From contig PIXZ01000004.1 in NCBI GenBank assembly GCA_003601605.1, positions 1 to 52,002 on the forward strand: 52,002 bases of DNA, read 5' to 3'. The stretch comes from Candidatus Bathyarchaeota archaeon (lineage in GTDB: Archaea > Thermoproteota > Bathyarchaeia > Bathyarchaeales > Bathycorpusculaceae). The translations under genes were made by a program, and so were the position numbers. This document shows positions 24,511 to 33,889 of the stretch, piece by piece. Position 1 is the stretch's first letter; each line of letters begins with the position of its first letter. The notes under the pieces were generated by a model, which did not search any database, was not told the DNA's origin, and saw nothing but the letters and a program-made list of their open reading frames with translations.

Positions 24511-24530
24511 GTAAAGCCTTTTATTATAAA
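24511..24530 (+). promoter_or_regulatory. Candidate promoter of the pcn-priL operon
   Basis: GTAAAGCC followed by TTTTATTATAAA gives a good TATA-like element about 35 bases ahead of ATG 24562. By eye only. Confidence 0.35.
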
Positions 24531-24561
24531 ACTAAGCATATCCAATAAAAGTGAATAGGAC

Positions 24562-25317
24562 ATGTTCCAACTTAAAATGTCTGACACAAAACTACTGAAA
24601 GACATGATTACAGCAATCTCAATTCTAGTAGACGAAGCCACCTTCAAAATAGAACCAGAAACCATAAAACTACGCGCCATGGACCCCTCACGTGTCGCCA
24701 TGGTCGACTTCCAATGGCCAAAAACAGTTTTTGAAGAATACGCTTGCACCGAACCGAGCAAAATGTGCATAAATATTTCAGAAATGTTGAAACTGCTTAA
24801 AAGAGCCGGTAGAGACGAGGTAGTAGAACTTTCTCTTGACGAAAAAACTAGAAAATTACAACTCAAAATAACTGGAAAATACACCAGAACCTTCACCATG
24901 CCTACTCTGGAGGCTTCTGAAGAAGAAGTTCCCACACCAAAACTCACTTTTAATGTTAAAGCCAAAACCACAACAAACGGTTTAAGCCAAGCCATCGAAG
25001 ACGCTCAACTTGTAAGCGACCACGTAAAAATTGAGGCAGACCCAGAAAAACTAGTTTTAAACGCAGCTGGCGACCTTATGGGTGCAACAATAACTCTTCA
25101 AAAAGGAAGCGACACGCTCCTCGATTTAGAAGTTAAAGAACCTTCTAAAGCAACTTTCAGCCTAAGCTACCTTTCAGAGATTATAAAAACAGCCTCTGCC
25201 ACATCCGACATAGCCACACTAGAATTTTCCACAGACATGCCAATAAAAATAGATTTCCAACAAGCAAAAGAAGGAAAACTCACATTTTATCTAGCGCCAA
25301 GAATTGAAACAGAATAA
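24562..25317 (+). CDS. pcn: DNA polymerase sliding clamp PCNA
   Basis: Homotrimeric or heterotrimeric ring that tethers DNA polymerase, FEN1 and ligase to DNA. 251 residues, with the family pattern LRAMDPSRVAMVDFQWPK at the N-terminal domain, an interdomain connecting stretch around TMPTLEASEEE, and the C-terminal FYLAPRIET. Only one copy is in this window. It is followed 14 bases later by priL, so the two form one operon. Confidence 0.96.
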   Translation: MFQLKMSDTKLLKDMITAISILVDEATFKIEPETIKLRAMDPSRVAMVDFQWPKTVFEEYACTEPSKMCINISEMLKLLKRAGRDEVVELSLDEKTRKLQLKITGKYTRTFTMPTLEASEEEVPTPKLTFNVKAKTTTNGLSQAIEDAQLVSDHVKIEADPEKLVLNAAGDLMGATITLQKGSDTLLDLEVKEPSKATFSLSYLSEIIKTASATSDIATLEFSTDMPIKIDFQQAKEGKLTFYLAPRIETE

Positions 25318-25331
25318 CGTGAAAAACCAAC

Positions 25332-26372
25332 ATGCAAACGCTAACTGTCAAGTTTACAAAATACGACCTAGCAAAATACCCCTTTCTAAAAGAAACAGCA
25401 GATTACGTAAGAAAACTGAACTTTAAAATTGAAGATTTAACTTCCCCAGAATTATCAAGCATTCTCGAACGAGCCAAAGAAAGAGTTGAAGAAGCAATTC
25501 TATACGCCTTAGTCAGCAGAAAACTCCACAACGCAGAAATAGAAATTCTCTCTTTTCCTGTGGCAATAATGTTAACTTTGGCAACAGAAAACTCCTTCAT
25601 CAAAAAAAGATACGCCCTAGCCGAATCAAAACAAACCTACAATGATATGAAGTTAGAGCCTAAAGAAAAAATCTTGGCAATCGCACAAAATTTTGAATGG
25701 GCAATCCAAAAAAACGACAATGACAACATCCCCTATGAATTCAAATTACACTTCACAGACTTCATCAAAAACACAACCCATCTGCGAAGTGGAAAATGGA
25801 AACTAGTAAACCGTATTCTCTACAAAGGAAACGTTTACCTAACAAGAAACGAAGCTGCACGGCTACTAAGCGAAGAAGTAAGACGACACATTGAAAAACG
25901 CTTAGAAGCAAAAGACACGCCAAAATTTCCCCCAAAAATAATAGAGTTAGCCAACAAAATAAAACAATTGTCCATAGAAAAAATAGGCAAAGCCGAAATG
26001 GAAGGCTTCCCCAAAAAAATCGTGCAAGCAGCTTTTCCGCCATGCATAAAAAACCTCTACAAAGCAATAACAAGTGGACGCCACTTATCACACATTGGAC
26101 GCTTCACCCTAACATCATTTCTAGTAAACATAGGAATGCCCAGCGAAAACGTCATAGAATTATTCAAAAACTTTTCTGACTATAACGAAAGAATGACACG
26201 CTATCAAGTTGAACACATAGCTGGAGAAAGAGGCTCTAGAACACGCTACACCACACCAAAATGCGACACGCTAAAAACACATGGAGTATGCACTAACCCA
26301 GACGAAATATGCAAAAAAATACGGCATCCACTAGCCTATTACAGAAGAAAATCAAAAAGCCTTCCAAAATAA
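25332..26372 (+). CDS. priL: DNA primase large subunit PriL
   Basis: Regulatory Fe-S subunit of archaeal primase, which with PriS makes RNA/DNA primers. 346 residues. The C-terminal Fe-S domain has four candidate cysteines: FPPCIKNL, CDTLKTHGVC and DEICKKIRHP, followed by YYRRK. ATG 25332 begins MQTLTVKFTKYDLAKYPFL, close to family starts. Its partner priS is separated by glycosyltransferase and membrane genes (31158). Confidence 0.95.
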   Translation: MQTLTVKFTKYDLAKYPFLKETADYVRKLNFKIEDLTSPELSSILERAKERVEEAILYALVSRKLHNAEIEILSFPVAIMLTLATENSFIKKRYALAESKQTYNDMKLEPKEKILAIAQNFEWAIQKNDNDNIPYEFKLHFTDFIKNTTHLRSGKWKLVNRILYKGNVYLTRNEAARLLSEEVRRHIEKRLEAKDTPKFPPKIIELANKIKQLSIEKIGKAEMEGFPKKIVQAAFPPCIKNLYKAITSGRHLSHIGRFTLTSFLVNIGMPSENVIELFKNFSDYNERMTRYQVEHIAGERGSRTRYTTPKCDTLKTHGVCTNPDEICKKIRHPLAYYRRKSKSLPK

Positions 26373-26402
26373 AATTTCAAATTATACTCAATAAGCGGTA
26401 GG

Positions 26403-26413
26403 ATTTATATATT
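26403..26413 (+). promoter_or_regulatory. Candidate TATA element of the dpm1-like gene
   Basis: TTTATATATTA lies about 45 bases before ATG 26458. The gene also has AAGGTGTAAAA as ribosome-binding site. By eye only. Confidence 0.35.
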
Positions 26414-26457
26414 AAGTGTTAGATTACTGAACATTATTTAAGGTGTAAAATAACGAA

Positions 26458-27390
26458 ATGAACACTCAAGCCTCCTCCTGCAGTTCAAACTTAGAAATTA
26501 TGGAAATAGGAGGTTTGAGTCCAAAGACAAATTGTTATGGATACATTGAAGGATACAAAAGCGTTAACTCTGAAATTGGCTTAATTCTCCCGACCTATTG
26601 CGAAGCAGCAAATATTAGAAAACTGATAGAAGAAATCGAAAATCTAAACTTAAATATCACTATCTTAGTTATAGATGACTCAAGCCCCGACGGGACAGCG
26701 AACATCGTACGAAATTTACAGAAGAAATATGGAAACATACTCCTCTTCACTCGACTAGGAAAATATGGTCTTGGAACAGCAATTACAGATGGTTTTAAGA
26801 CTTTTCTATCTTTTAAAAAACCACCCAGAAACATCATAACAATGGATGCAGATTACTCACATAACCCAAAGGACATACCAAGACTGCTAAATTTAGCCGA
26901 AAAAGGCTATGACTTAGTAATAGGTAGTCGATATTTACCTGGTGGCAAGACTGAAAATTGGAGCCCCGTAAGAATAATGCTGAGTAAGATAGCTAACAGC
27001 CTTTCCTCAGTAATAATTCGAGCTAGAATAAAAGATTGTACAAGCGGATTTAGATGTTACTCGACAAGGTTGCTCAAAAAAATAATAAGAGAACTTCATA
27101 GCCAGACTTACGAAATACAAATAGAAACTGTCAGACAAGCCGTAAAAAAGGGCTCATTAGTGAGAGAAATCCCAATAACTTTTGCAAATAGGAAACTCGG
27201 AAAATCCAAGCTAACCTTAAACGAAATAAAACAATTCATTTCATATATATTAAAAGCGCAATTTGAAGATTTTTTCAGCGTTTCCAAACGTGTCTATTTT
27301 AACAAGCACAAACCTTACCTTTCGTACACAATTTCACAAGACGTTTCTAATTTTACAATTCGCTCAAAACGTGACGAAATAAACACCTAA
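26458..27390 (+). CDS. Dolichol-phosphate mannose/glucose synthase-like GT2 glycosyltransferase
   Basis: A GT-A fold enzyme of 310 residues with an extra 40 residue N-terminal tail. ILPTYCEAANIRKLIEEIE, LVIDDSSPDGTANIV, IITMDADYSHNPKDIP (DxD-type metal and nucleotide site) and LVIGSRYLPGGKTENW follow the DPM1 pattern, as does DCTSGFRCYS. It lacks the C-terminal transmembrane helices of some bacterial relatives. It likely charges dolichyl phosphate with a hexose, so supplying lipid-linked sugar for surface N-glycosylation; the sugar is not readable. Start ATG 26458 follows AAGGTGT. Confidence 0.87.
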   Translation: MNTQASSCSSNLEIMEIGGLSPKTNCYGYIEGYKSVNSEIGLILPTYCEAANIRKLIEEIENLNLNITILVIDDSSPDGTANIVRNLQKKYGNILLFTRLGKYGLGTAITDGFKTFLSFKKPPRNIITMDADYSHNPKDIPRLLNLAEKGYDLVIGSRYLPGGKTENWSPVRIMLSKIANSLSSVIIRARIKDCTSGFRCYSTRLLKKIIRELHSQTYEIQIETVRQAVKKGSLVREIPITFANRKLGKSKLTLNEIKQFISYILKAQFEDFFSVSKRVYFNKHKPYLSYTISQDVSNFTIRSKRDEINT

Positions 27391-27397
27391 TAGCAAT

Positions 27398-28495
27398 TCA
27401 GATATTTGTAATCTCACTCAACCATCTCTTAACTATTAGGCTAACATCAAATTCTAGAGATTTTTGGCGGCAGTTACTCCTAATTTTTTTGGGATAACCT
27501 TCATTCCATATCCTCAAAGCAATGTCTATCATTTCATGTTCATTATTTGCAAGCCACCCTGTTACCTTGTTAACAACGGTTTCTCTTGGACCTTGCTTAT
27601 CAAACGTTATAACTGGTGTACCGCAAGCCATGCTTTCTATTGGGATATACCCAAAAGGTTCCTCTATGAAAGGGAAGAAAGTGAAGAGAGCGTTGGAATA
27701 GAGATCGATAAGTTGAGAATCGCTAATCCTACCCAAAAATGCTAGGTTTGGATGTTTTAGCATAACTTTTGGTGCCGTTGCAATTTTTCCTCCGAAAGCC
27801 TTTATTTTAATTCCATTATTCAACGCCTTTTGAATGGCTCTGAAATCGGTTTCTTTGCCAAAATATGTTACTACATACTCTTCACTCGGTGAAGCGGTTG
27901 TCGGCTTAAATTTTTGACAATCCAAAGGCGGGTAGATAACTGTGTTGACTTCTACCCCCCACCTTTTATAAAGGTGAGCAAGATATTTGGAGTTTGTAAA
28001 CACTTTCTCTGATATTTCGGAAAATTTTTGAGTCGTTTTGTGGTCTATCTTTCGCAAGAAATGCGATGTTAACGCGTAGAACATCTTGTAATGTGGTGTT
28101 AAATAATCTTTAATATTGTCTATCAAAACAGTTGGTGGTCCTTGTGCATACCAAATGTGTGATGGCAAGACTATCATATTTGAAAAATTCAGAACAACTC
28201 CTTCATGTTTTGGCTTGAGATTTCTCATTTTTCTCGAGATTGATTCGAATATTCCCTCTCTAGTCCAAAAGTAAAACCATGTTAATGAATCGCTTTTGAA
28301 GAAAGTCTTGCTTCCAGCTGAAAAAACCTTTATCTTGTGCGAATCCAAGTTTTCTTGTAGTTTTTCGTTTATAGTGATGGTCATCAAACTTATTTCGTAA
28401 TCATATTTCCTCAATTCTTTCGCTATTAACACTGGCGGGCGGGTAGGACCTAAATCGCTAGTTAAGGGATCACAGATTATGGTCAGTTTTTTCAA
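27398..28495 (-). CDS. GT4-type glycosyltransferase
   Basis: A GT-B fold enzyme of about 365 residues. The N-terminal domain has DPLTSDLGPTRPPVLIAKEL. The C-terminal domain has TYFGKETDFRAI, LAFLGRISDSQLIDLY and the EX7E motif EEPFGYIPIESMACGTPVIT. The donor and acceptor are unknown; the position among GT2 and DUF2079 genes suggests surface glycan assembly. TTG 28495 is chosen since GGGTGTG just upstream forms a ribosome-binding site; GTG 28507 is inside that signal. It is divergent from the DUF2079 gene and its 3' end is eight bases from the dpm1-like stop (convergent). Confidence 0.82.
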   Translation of the reverse strand: MKKLTIICDPLTSDLGPTRPPVLIAKELRKYDYEISLMTITINEKLQENLDSHKIKVFSAGSKTFFKSDSLTWFYFWTREGIFESISRKMRNLKPKHEGVVLNFSNMIVLPSHIWYAQGPPTVLIDNIKDYLTPHYKMFYALTSHFLRKIDHKTTQKFSEISEKVFTNSKYLAHLYKRWGVEVNTVIYPPLDCQKFKPTTASPSEEYVVTYFGKETDFRAIQKALNNGIKIKAFGGKIATAPKVMLKHPNLAFLGRISDSQLIDLYSNALFTFFPFIEEPFGYIPIESMACGTPVITFDKQGPRETVVNKVTGWLANNEHEMIDIALRIWNEGYPKKIRSNCRQKSLEFDVSLIVKRWLSEITNI

Positions 28496-28639
28496 TAAAA
28501 GGCACACCCGTTATTCTTTTAATATTTCTTGTTGTATTAGTAAATTTAATTTGCCTTTGCATTCTAACGCTGTCGCACCAATATAGTTTAAATAAACAAT
28601 TAAAGCGTGTAACTATTAAACTATACTAGGTTGAAAGCT

Positions 28640-31090
28640 ATGGCAACATTGATAAAAAAAATCCGAAGTTACTTTTTTTTGAATAAATTTTTAGTATCGT
28701 TGTTCCTATCAATTCTGGGATATGCAACTTTAATGTCGTATATCTCTATCCTAAAGCATGAACTCTTTTTGTCAACAGCTTGGGATTTAGGTATTTATGA
28801 GCAGGTCATATGGTCCACGGTCAATGGAAAATTCTTTTGGTATACCGTTGAGTTACCAATAAACCCAAATGGATGCTTTTTTGGCATTCATTTTTCTCCA
28901 GTCCTCTTTTTAGTACTTCCATTGTATTGGCTTTTCCAAAGCACAGCGACATTATTGATTCTTCAATCATTCGTTTTGGCTTTTGCGGCGTTTCCGCTTT
29001 ATTTAATAGGGTTAAATGAAACCAATAACCCGAAATATGCTTTTGTATTTTCTATCTTGTATCTAGTTTATCCACCTTTACTTGGTGTTTATCTTTTCGA
29101 CTTTCATGCGCAGGCATTTTTGCCATTGTTCTTTTTCTGTGCTTTTTATTATTTCAATAAAAAAGATTTTCCTAAATGTCTTCTTTTCATAATCTTGTCT
29201 CTCTCTGTAATAGAGTTCGTTCCTTTCCTTGTTATTTTCTTTGGTTTGTATGGCTTATGGGTTGTATGGAAGGAGAACAGATCTTCATGCGGATCATTAG
29301 ATTTCAATATTCTATTAAACAAAACTTTGATTTTTTCGATTTTCACGATTATTCTCGGGGTTGTGTGGTATATAATTTCCAGAAAGGTAATGTTCTTTTT
29401 CAATCCCACCGTACCTCCACATCCGAATTGGCAAGAATTTGGAGACCCCGTACACAATCCTTTGGGGTTACTTTGGAATTTGGTAAGCAATCCGATAAGG
29501 ACACTACAATGTTTATTTTCTCCTTTTGGCGAAAAAATTCTGTACCTTATTGGGATTTTGTCACCAGTAGCGTTTCTTTCACTTTTTGATCTTCCATCAT
29601 TTTCGATAAGCTTACCATGGTTTTTAATCGCGTTCTTGTCTAATTACCCGCCGTACTATACAGCTATAGGCAACCATTATGTAGCGTTTGTAACGCCTTT
29701 TATTTTTATTTCAGCAGTTCTTGGCGGCAAAAGATTCCTTTCATTTTTCAGTTCAAGACTTAGAGGTAACAAAATCATGCAGTTACGATACTTCAATTAT
29801 TTTTTTAAGGGTACAGGGAAAAAAATACTTGTGTTATCTTATGCACTTTTGATTATATTTAGTTACACTTTGTCTATTCAAAAGCCTTATATAGAGAATT
29901 TTTCAACAAAGCTAAGTTCGCGCAACTTTGAACACCGCACGGTTTTGAATACATTTATAGATTGTGTTCCTCAAGAAGCAGCAGTTATAACTCAAAACGA
30001 TATTTTCCCACATTTAAGCAGGAAGATGAATTCGTATGTTATGTGGGAACCATTAATCTCAAACACTAGTTTTAGTGCTGTCGATTTCTTTTTGCAAAAT
30101 GTTTCCGTGGACTACATACTTATTGACACCACCTCTGAATGGTATCTTGACAATTTAGAAAATTTCACAGCTACATTGATAGAAAACGGAACTTTTGGCA
30201 TTATGAGCTCAACTGATTATGTTTGGCTACTTAAAAAAGGGTATAAGGATGACCCCTTATACTTTTTTGAAAACGGTCTAAACATAAGCTTGTATAACCA
30301 AGGTCTTGCGATGACCGTTTACAACGGTTCATCATCAAATGAGAATGAACTTTTAAAAGGGATAACCCTCAACATTTCCGTTTCTGATGCATTACTCCAG
30401 ACTTTAAATCCTTACATTGGGGAAGTTGAGCTTAGGGTTGCTTGGAGCGGTCAACTGTTCATTCCAGTAGAAGGCAATTACTCTTTTTATGTTTTATCTG
30501 ACTCCATGGGTTCTCGAAAACTTTGCATTGATAACAATACGATTTTAGATTATGAGGGTACATCTGCAAAAACCATGCTGAGTTTTGGTTTCCACTCTCT
30601 AAAGTTTGAATACGTAATAACGGGCAAAAGCGAATCAATGTTTTTATTCTGGAAACCACCGTGGGAAGATTCACCTAGAGTTCTTAGTTCAGAATTTCTA
30701 TATGCTAACAGTGTACCAAATGTTTCTTCCATAGTTCTTTCACCATCTTTTAGTTTCGGTTATAAATCACCATTTCCTACAATAAAACGAGATCATTTTT
30801 CAGCTTTTATAAGAGGATATTTTAAGGTAGAGTCTGCTGGTTTTTACAATTTTACAGTGGATGCTGATGATGGTGCGATGGTTTATGTTGATGGGTCTTT
30901 GGTCTTTAATTCTTACGCACCATTAAATAACACTAATACATTTGAATTACTGTTAGACAGTGGATGGCATGAAATTCTCATTTTTTATTTTGAAACCGAA
31001 GGGAATGCCATGTTTTGCTTAATGTGGCAATATCCCGGCAAAGATAATTTCGAAGAATTTCCTCTATCAATCTTCTCTTGGAAACGTTAG
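28640..31090 (+). CDS. DUF2079 membrane protein with two C-terminal PA14-like domains
   Basis: About 816 residues. The first 410 or so hold a polytopic membrane region of the DUF2079 type (AWDLGIYEQVIWSTVNG, FFGIHFSPVLFLVLPLYWLF, YPPLLGVYLFDFHAQAFLPL), resembling GT-C glycosyltransferases. The extracellular C-terminus has two PA14-like segments, about 545-690 (SGQLFIPVEGNYSFYVLSDS) and 700-815 (ISAFIRG-type region, then GYFKVESAGFYNFTVDADDG, AMVYVDGSLV, SGWHEILIFYFE). PA14 folds bind carbohydrate. Many N-x-S/T sites are present in the outer part. I infer a surface-glycan transferase or glycan-binding anchor. Start ATG 28640 or TTG 28631. A promoter-like TTTAAATAAAC lies at about 28588. Confidence 0.72.
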   Translation: MATLIKKIRSYFFLNKFLVSLFLSILGYATLMSYISILKHELFLSTAWDLGIYEQVIWSTVNGKFFWYTVELPINPNGCFFGIHFSPVLFLVLPLYWLFQSTATLLILQSFVLAFAAFPLYLIGLNETNNPKYAFVFSILYLVYPPLLGVYLFDFHAQAFLPLFFFCAFYYFNKKDFPKCLLFIILSLSVIEFVPFLVIFFGLYGLWVVWKENRSSCGSLDFNILLNKTLIFSIFTIILGVVWYIISRKVMFFFNPTVPPHPNWQEFGDPVHNPLGLLWNLVSNPIRTLQCLFSPFGEKILYLIGILSPVAFLSLFDLPSFSISLPWFLIAFLSNYPPYYTAIGNHYVAFVTPFIFISAVLGGKRFLSFFSSRLRGNKIMQLRYFNYFFKGTGKKILVLSYALLIIFSYTLSIQKPYIENFSTKLSSRNFEHRTVLNTFIDCVPQEAAVITQNDIFPHLSRKMNSYVMWEPLISNTSFSAVDFFLQNVSVDYILIDTTSEWYLDNLENFTATLIENGTFGIMSSTDYVWLLKKGYKDDPLYFFENGLNISLYNQGLAMTVYNGSSSNENELLKGITLNISVSDALLQTLNPYIGEVELRVAWSGQLFIPVEGNYSFYVLSDSMGSRKLCIDNNTILDYEGTSAKTMLSFGFHSLKFEYVITGKSESMFLFWKPPWEDSPRVLSSEFLYANSVPNVSSIVLSPSFSFGYKSPFPTIKRDHFSAFIRGYFKVESAGFYNFTVDADDGAMVYVDGSLVFNSYAPLNNTNTFELLLDSGWHEILIFYFETEGNAMFCLMWQYPGKDNFEEFPLSIFSWKR

Positions 31091-31157
31091 TGCTTGATAT
31101 GATCCCCTTTAAGTGTTATTTTTGGATCTGTAGAGAACTTTTATAATTAATTAGAGA

Positions 31158-32408
31158 ATGAAAATGTCAGGGGTTATAAGAGTGCATTCAAAGTTCATTG
31201 TTAACCAACTATTTCGTGACTATTACGCATCTAAAAATCTTGATGTAATTTCTCCTTCTATGATGAACAAAAGAGAGTTCGGCTTTTTATCATTCGATAA
31301 TGTTATGATACGTCACAAATCTTTCTTAAACAAAAACGAATTGTTCAGTTTTCTGAGAGAATTTGTTCCTGCAGATGCTTATTATTCTTGTGCTTATTAT
31401 GAGAATCCACAAGCTAATATGGATGCGAAGGGTTGGTTAGGTGCCGATTTAATTTTCGACATCGACGCCGACCACATACCAACTCCATGCGGCAAAACCC
31501 ACGATGAATGGACCTGCATTGGTTGCGGTTTTTCAGGTAAAGGTATAACACCCGAAAAATGTCCAGTCTGTGGAAAAGCAAAATTTGAGACTAAAACATG
31601 GCCTTGTGAGGTGTGTTTAGAAACTGCTAAGAAGGAAGCTACTAAACTTTTAGATATGCTGATACAAGATTTCGGCTTGTCAGATAAGGAGATACAAGTA
31701 TTTTTTTCTGGCCATCGAGGTTACCATGTGCATGTGGAAAGCCAAGCGATTAGAGCACTTGATAGCGTATCTCGTAAGGAAATTGTTGATTATGTTTCCG
31801 GTTTAGGATTTGACGTAGCTTTTTATGGTTTATACAAGGGAAAAAGTAAGAAACATTTTCATTCTACGTTTTTAAATATTTCTGGTTGGCGTAAGCGTCT
31901 TGTGTCTGGATTGCTAAATTTTATTTTTAATGCGAAGGCTGAAGACTTTAAGAAATTAGGGATTAAAGCGAATATTGGGCAGTCGATTTTTTCGAATAAA
32001 GATTTGATTCTTAAAACATTATCCGAGAAAGGAGAATTAGGTCTTATTAAGAATGTGGGGGTAAAAACGTGGAAGAAAATCGTTGAACATATTGTAAAGG
32101 TGCAGTCAGCCAAAATTGATACAGTTGTTACAACCGACATTCACCGTTTGATTCGCTTACCTGGCACTTTAAACTCTAAAACTGGTCTCAAGAAAGTTGG
32201 TTTTCCCCTATCTGCTATGGATGATTTTGATCCATTTAAACATGGTATTGCCTTTAGAAAAGGAGCATTAAGAGTTTTTGTTTTTAGTGCTCCAGCTTTC
32301 AGAATTGGTAGTGAAGTATTTGGCCCTTACATAAATCAGCGAGTTGAGTTGCCTACTGCAGCGGCAGTTTTTCTAGTGTGTAAAGATAGAGCTAAGGTTG
32401 TTGAGTAA
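31158..32408 (+). CDS. priS: DNA primase catalytic subunit PriS
   Basis: Catalytic archaeal/eukaryotic-type primase small subunit, 416 residues. The active site Asp pair is in GADLIFDIDADHIPTPCG, and the zinc site is CIGCGFSGKG with CPVCGK. SGHRGYHVHVES is the family motif for the nucleotide-binding His and Arg. TDIHRLIRLPGTLNSKTGLK is the conserved C-terminal triphosphate-binding part. ATG 31158 or ATG 31164. It leads into the GT2 gene 15 bases later and then gins51, so replication and glycan genes share a likely transcript. Confidence 0.95.
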   Translation: MKMSGVIRVHSKFIVNQLFRDYYASKNLDVISPSMMNKREFGFLSFDNVMIRHKSFLNKNELFSFLREFVPADAYYSCAYYENPQANMDAKGWLGADLIFDIDADHIPTPCGKTHDEWTCIGCGFSGKGITPEKCPVCGKAKFETKTWPCEVCLETAKKEATKLLDMLIQDFGLSDKEIQVFFSGHRGYHVHVESQAIRALDSVSRKEIVDYVSGLGFDVAFYGLYKGKSKKHFHSTFLNISGWRKRLVSGLLNFIFNAKAEDFKKLGIKANIGQSIFSNKDLILKTLSEKGELGLIKNVGVKTWKKIVEHIVKVQSAKIDTVVTTDIHRLIRLPGTLNSKTGLKKVGFPLSAMDDFDPFKHGIAFRKGALRVFVFSAPAFRIGSEVFGPYINQRVELPTAAAVFLVCKDRAKVVE

Positions 32409-32422
32409 GTTTGTGGTAAAGT

Positions 32423-33328
32423 ATGTTTGAAAATAAGGTTTCGATTATAATCGCTACGTATAATAGGTTTGCAGATTTGAAGGATTGTCTATCTTCTATT
32501 TTTAACTTAAAAGATAAAGTGCATGAAGTTATAGTAGTTGATAGCAACTCGTCAGATAAAACTCCAATGTTAAAAGAGTACTTTCCTATCAAATATATTT
32601 CCATAATTGAAAGAAATAGGCAACGTGCGCGAAACATTGGTCTTTCTGTAGCTTGTGGGGACATTGTTGCCTTCTTGGATGATGATGTTATTGTTCATAA
32701 TAGTTGGCTACGTCGCCTTTTAGAACCTTATTTAAATGAAAGTGTTGGAGGTGTAGGTGGAAGGGTTATACCTTATGGGCAGAATAGAAGGTTTTATGTT
32801 AAGATAAGTACTGGCGTTGTTGGGAAAGTCTCAAAAAGCGGACTTGTAATTGGGAATTTTGACTTACCCTTGAGGAATCCAATCGAAGTTGATTCTTTTA
32901 TTGGTTGTAATATGTCGTTTAGACGTGATTTACTTCTCAAAGTTGGAGGATTCGACGAAAATTTTGGCGGTACAGGTTACAGAGATGATACTGATTTGTG
33001 TTTGCGTGTAAAAAGCCTTGGATATAAGTTGATCTTTCATCCAGGTGCCATAGTTTGGCATAAATTTAAAGGGAAAAATGCAGGTAATAATTGGTTTTAT
33101 TGGTATGCCCGTAATCACGTTTATTTTTACCTAAAAAATTTGTTTCCAAGATTTAGGACAAGGTTTCCCCTCTTTTTTTATCGGATGTTCTTCCCACCAA
33201 GGGATTATGTTTTAAAATCTGGAATTAAGATTAGAGTTAACCCGTTATTAGCGTCATATATATTTAAAGGACTGTATGATGGTTATCAGATGTGGCGCCA
33301 ACTCTTAAGAACTAATGAACTACGATGA
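32423..33328 (+). CDS. GT2-family glycosyltransferase between priS and gins51
   Basis: A 301-residue GT-A glycosyltransferase. VSIIIATYNRFADLKDCLSS, EVIVVDSNSSDKT, RNRQRARNIGLSVACGDIVA with FLDDDVIVHN (DxD) and SFIGCNMSFRRDLLLKVGGF, then FGGTGYRDDTDLCLRVKSLG, follow the GT2/rhamnosyltransferase pattern. No membrane helices. It likely adds a sugar to a surface glycan; donor unknown. The spacing (15 bases from priS, 12 bases to gins51) shows it sits inside the replication operon. Confidence 0.87.
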   Translation: MFENKVSIIIATYNRFADLKDCLSSIFNLKDKVHEVIVVDSNSSDKTPMLKEYFPIKYISIIERNRQRARNIGLSVACGDIVAFLDDDVIVHNSWLRRLLEPYLNESVGGVGGRVIPYGQNRRFYVKISTGVVGKVSKSGLVIGNFDLPLRNPIEVDSFIGCNMSFRRDLLLKVGGFDENFGGTGYRDDTDLCLRVKSLGYKLIFHPGAIVWHKFKGKNAGNNWFYWYARNHVYFYLKNLFPRFRTRFPLFFYRMFFPPRDYVLKSGIKIRVNPLLASYIFKGLYDGYQMWRQLLRTNELR

Positions 33329-33340
33329 GAGGGGATCTGT

Positions 33341-33889
33341 ATGTACAGTGAACTTTATAAAATATGGAAGCAAGAGTTAGAAAGCAAAGAATTGACAAGG
33401 CTTCCCGAGGATTTCTATACAAGAATAGTTGACTATTTCAAAAAACTTAGAGAAGAGCACCGCATGCTTGACAAACGAACGGTTAAGGCATCACTTCTTT
33501 CAAGAGAAATGCATAATGTTAAATTCATGACTTTCAAAATACTTAATGCGCGTTACACAAAATTAATTGCATACACCGTGGAAGGTAAGAAGATCACCAG
33601 CAATTTGTTGACACGAGAGGAAGAAAAATTTTACAAGAATCTCTTTACAATTAACGAATCTTTCTGCAATTTTGTTAATGATGTTCTTCAAGGACACTTG
33701 TCAAGTATTGACCTTAAGCAGAAGCACAGAAGAATTGTTTTGCGTTTTTTTAAACCAGTTCCAGCTATAGTGGGCGCAGATATGAAAACATACGGTCCAT
33801 TCAAAGCTGAGGATGTAGCCTCTGTGCCTGATGATAATGCCAAAATATTGATTAACAGGGATCTCGCTGGAAAGGTTGAAATTAGTTAA
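33341..33889 (+). CDS. gins51: GINS complex subunit Gins51
   Basis: 182 residues, with the helical A domain first (LPEDFYTRIVDYFKKLREEH, LLSREMHNVKFMTFKILNAR) and the small B domain last (RFFKPVPAIVGADMKTYGPF, EDVASVPDDNAKILI), which is the Gins51/Gins15 order. It forms the CMG-like helicase with Gins23, MCM and GAN/Cdc45. ATG 33341 follows GAGGGGAT. The neighbourhood with priS is conserved in TACK archaea, apart from the inserted GT2. The last bases overlap the convergent sortase-like gene by four. Confidence 0.87.
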   Translation: MYSELYKIWKQELESKELTRLPEDFYTRIVDYFKKLREEHRMLDKRTVKASLLSREMHNVKFMTFKILNARYTKLIAYTVEGKKITSNLLTREEEKFYKNLFTINESFCNFVNDVLQGHLSSIDLKQKHRRIVLRFFKPVPAIVGADMKTYGPFKAEDVASVPDDNAKILINRDLAGKVEIS

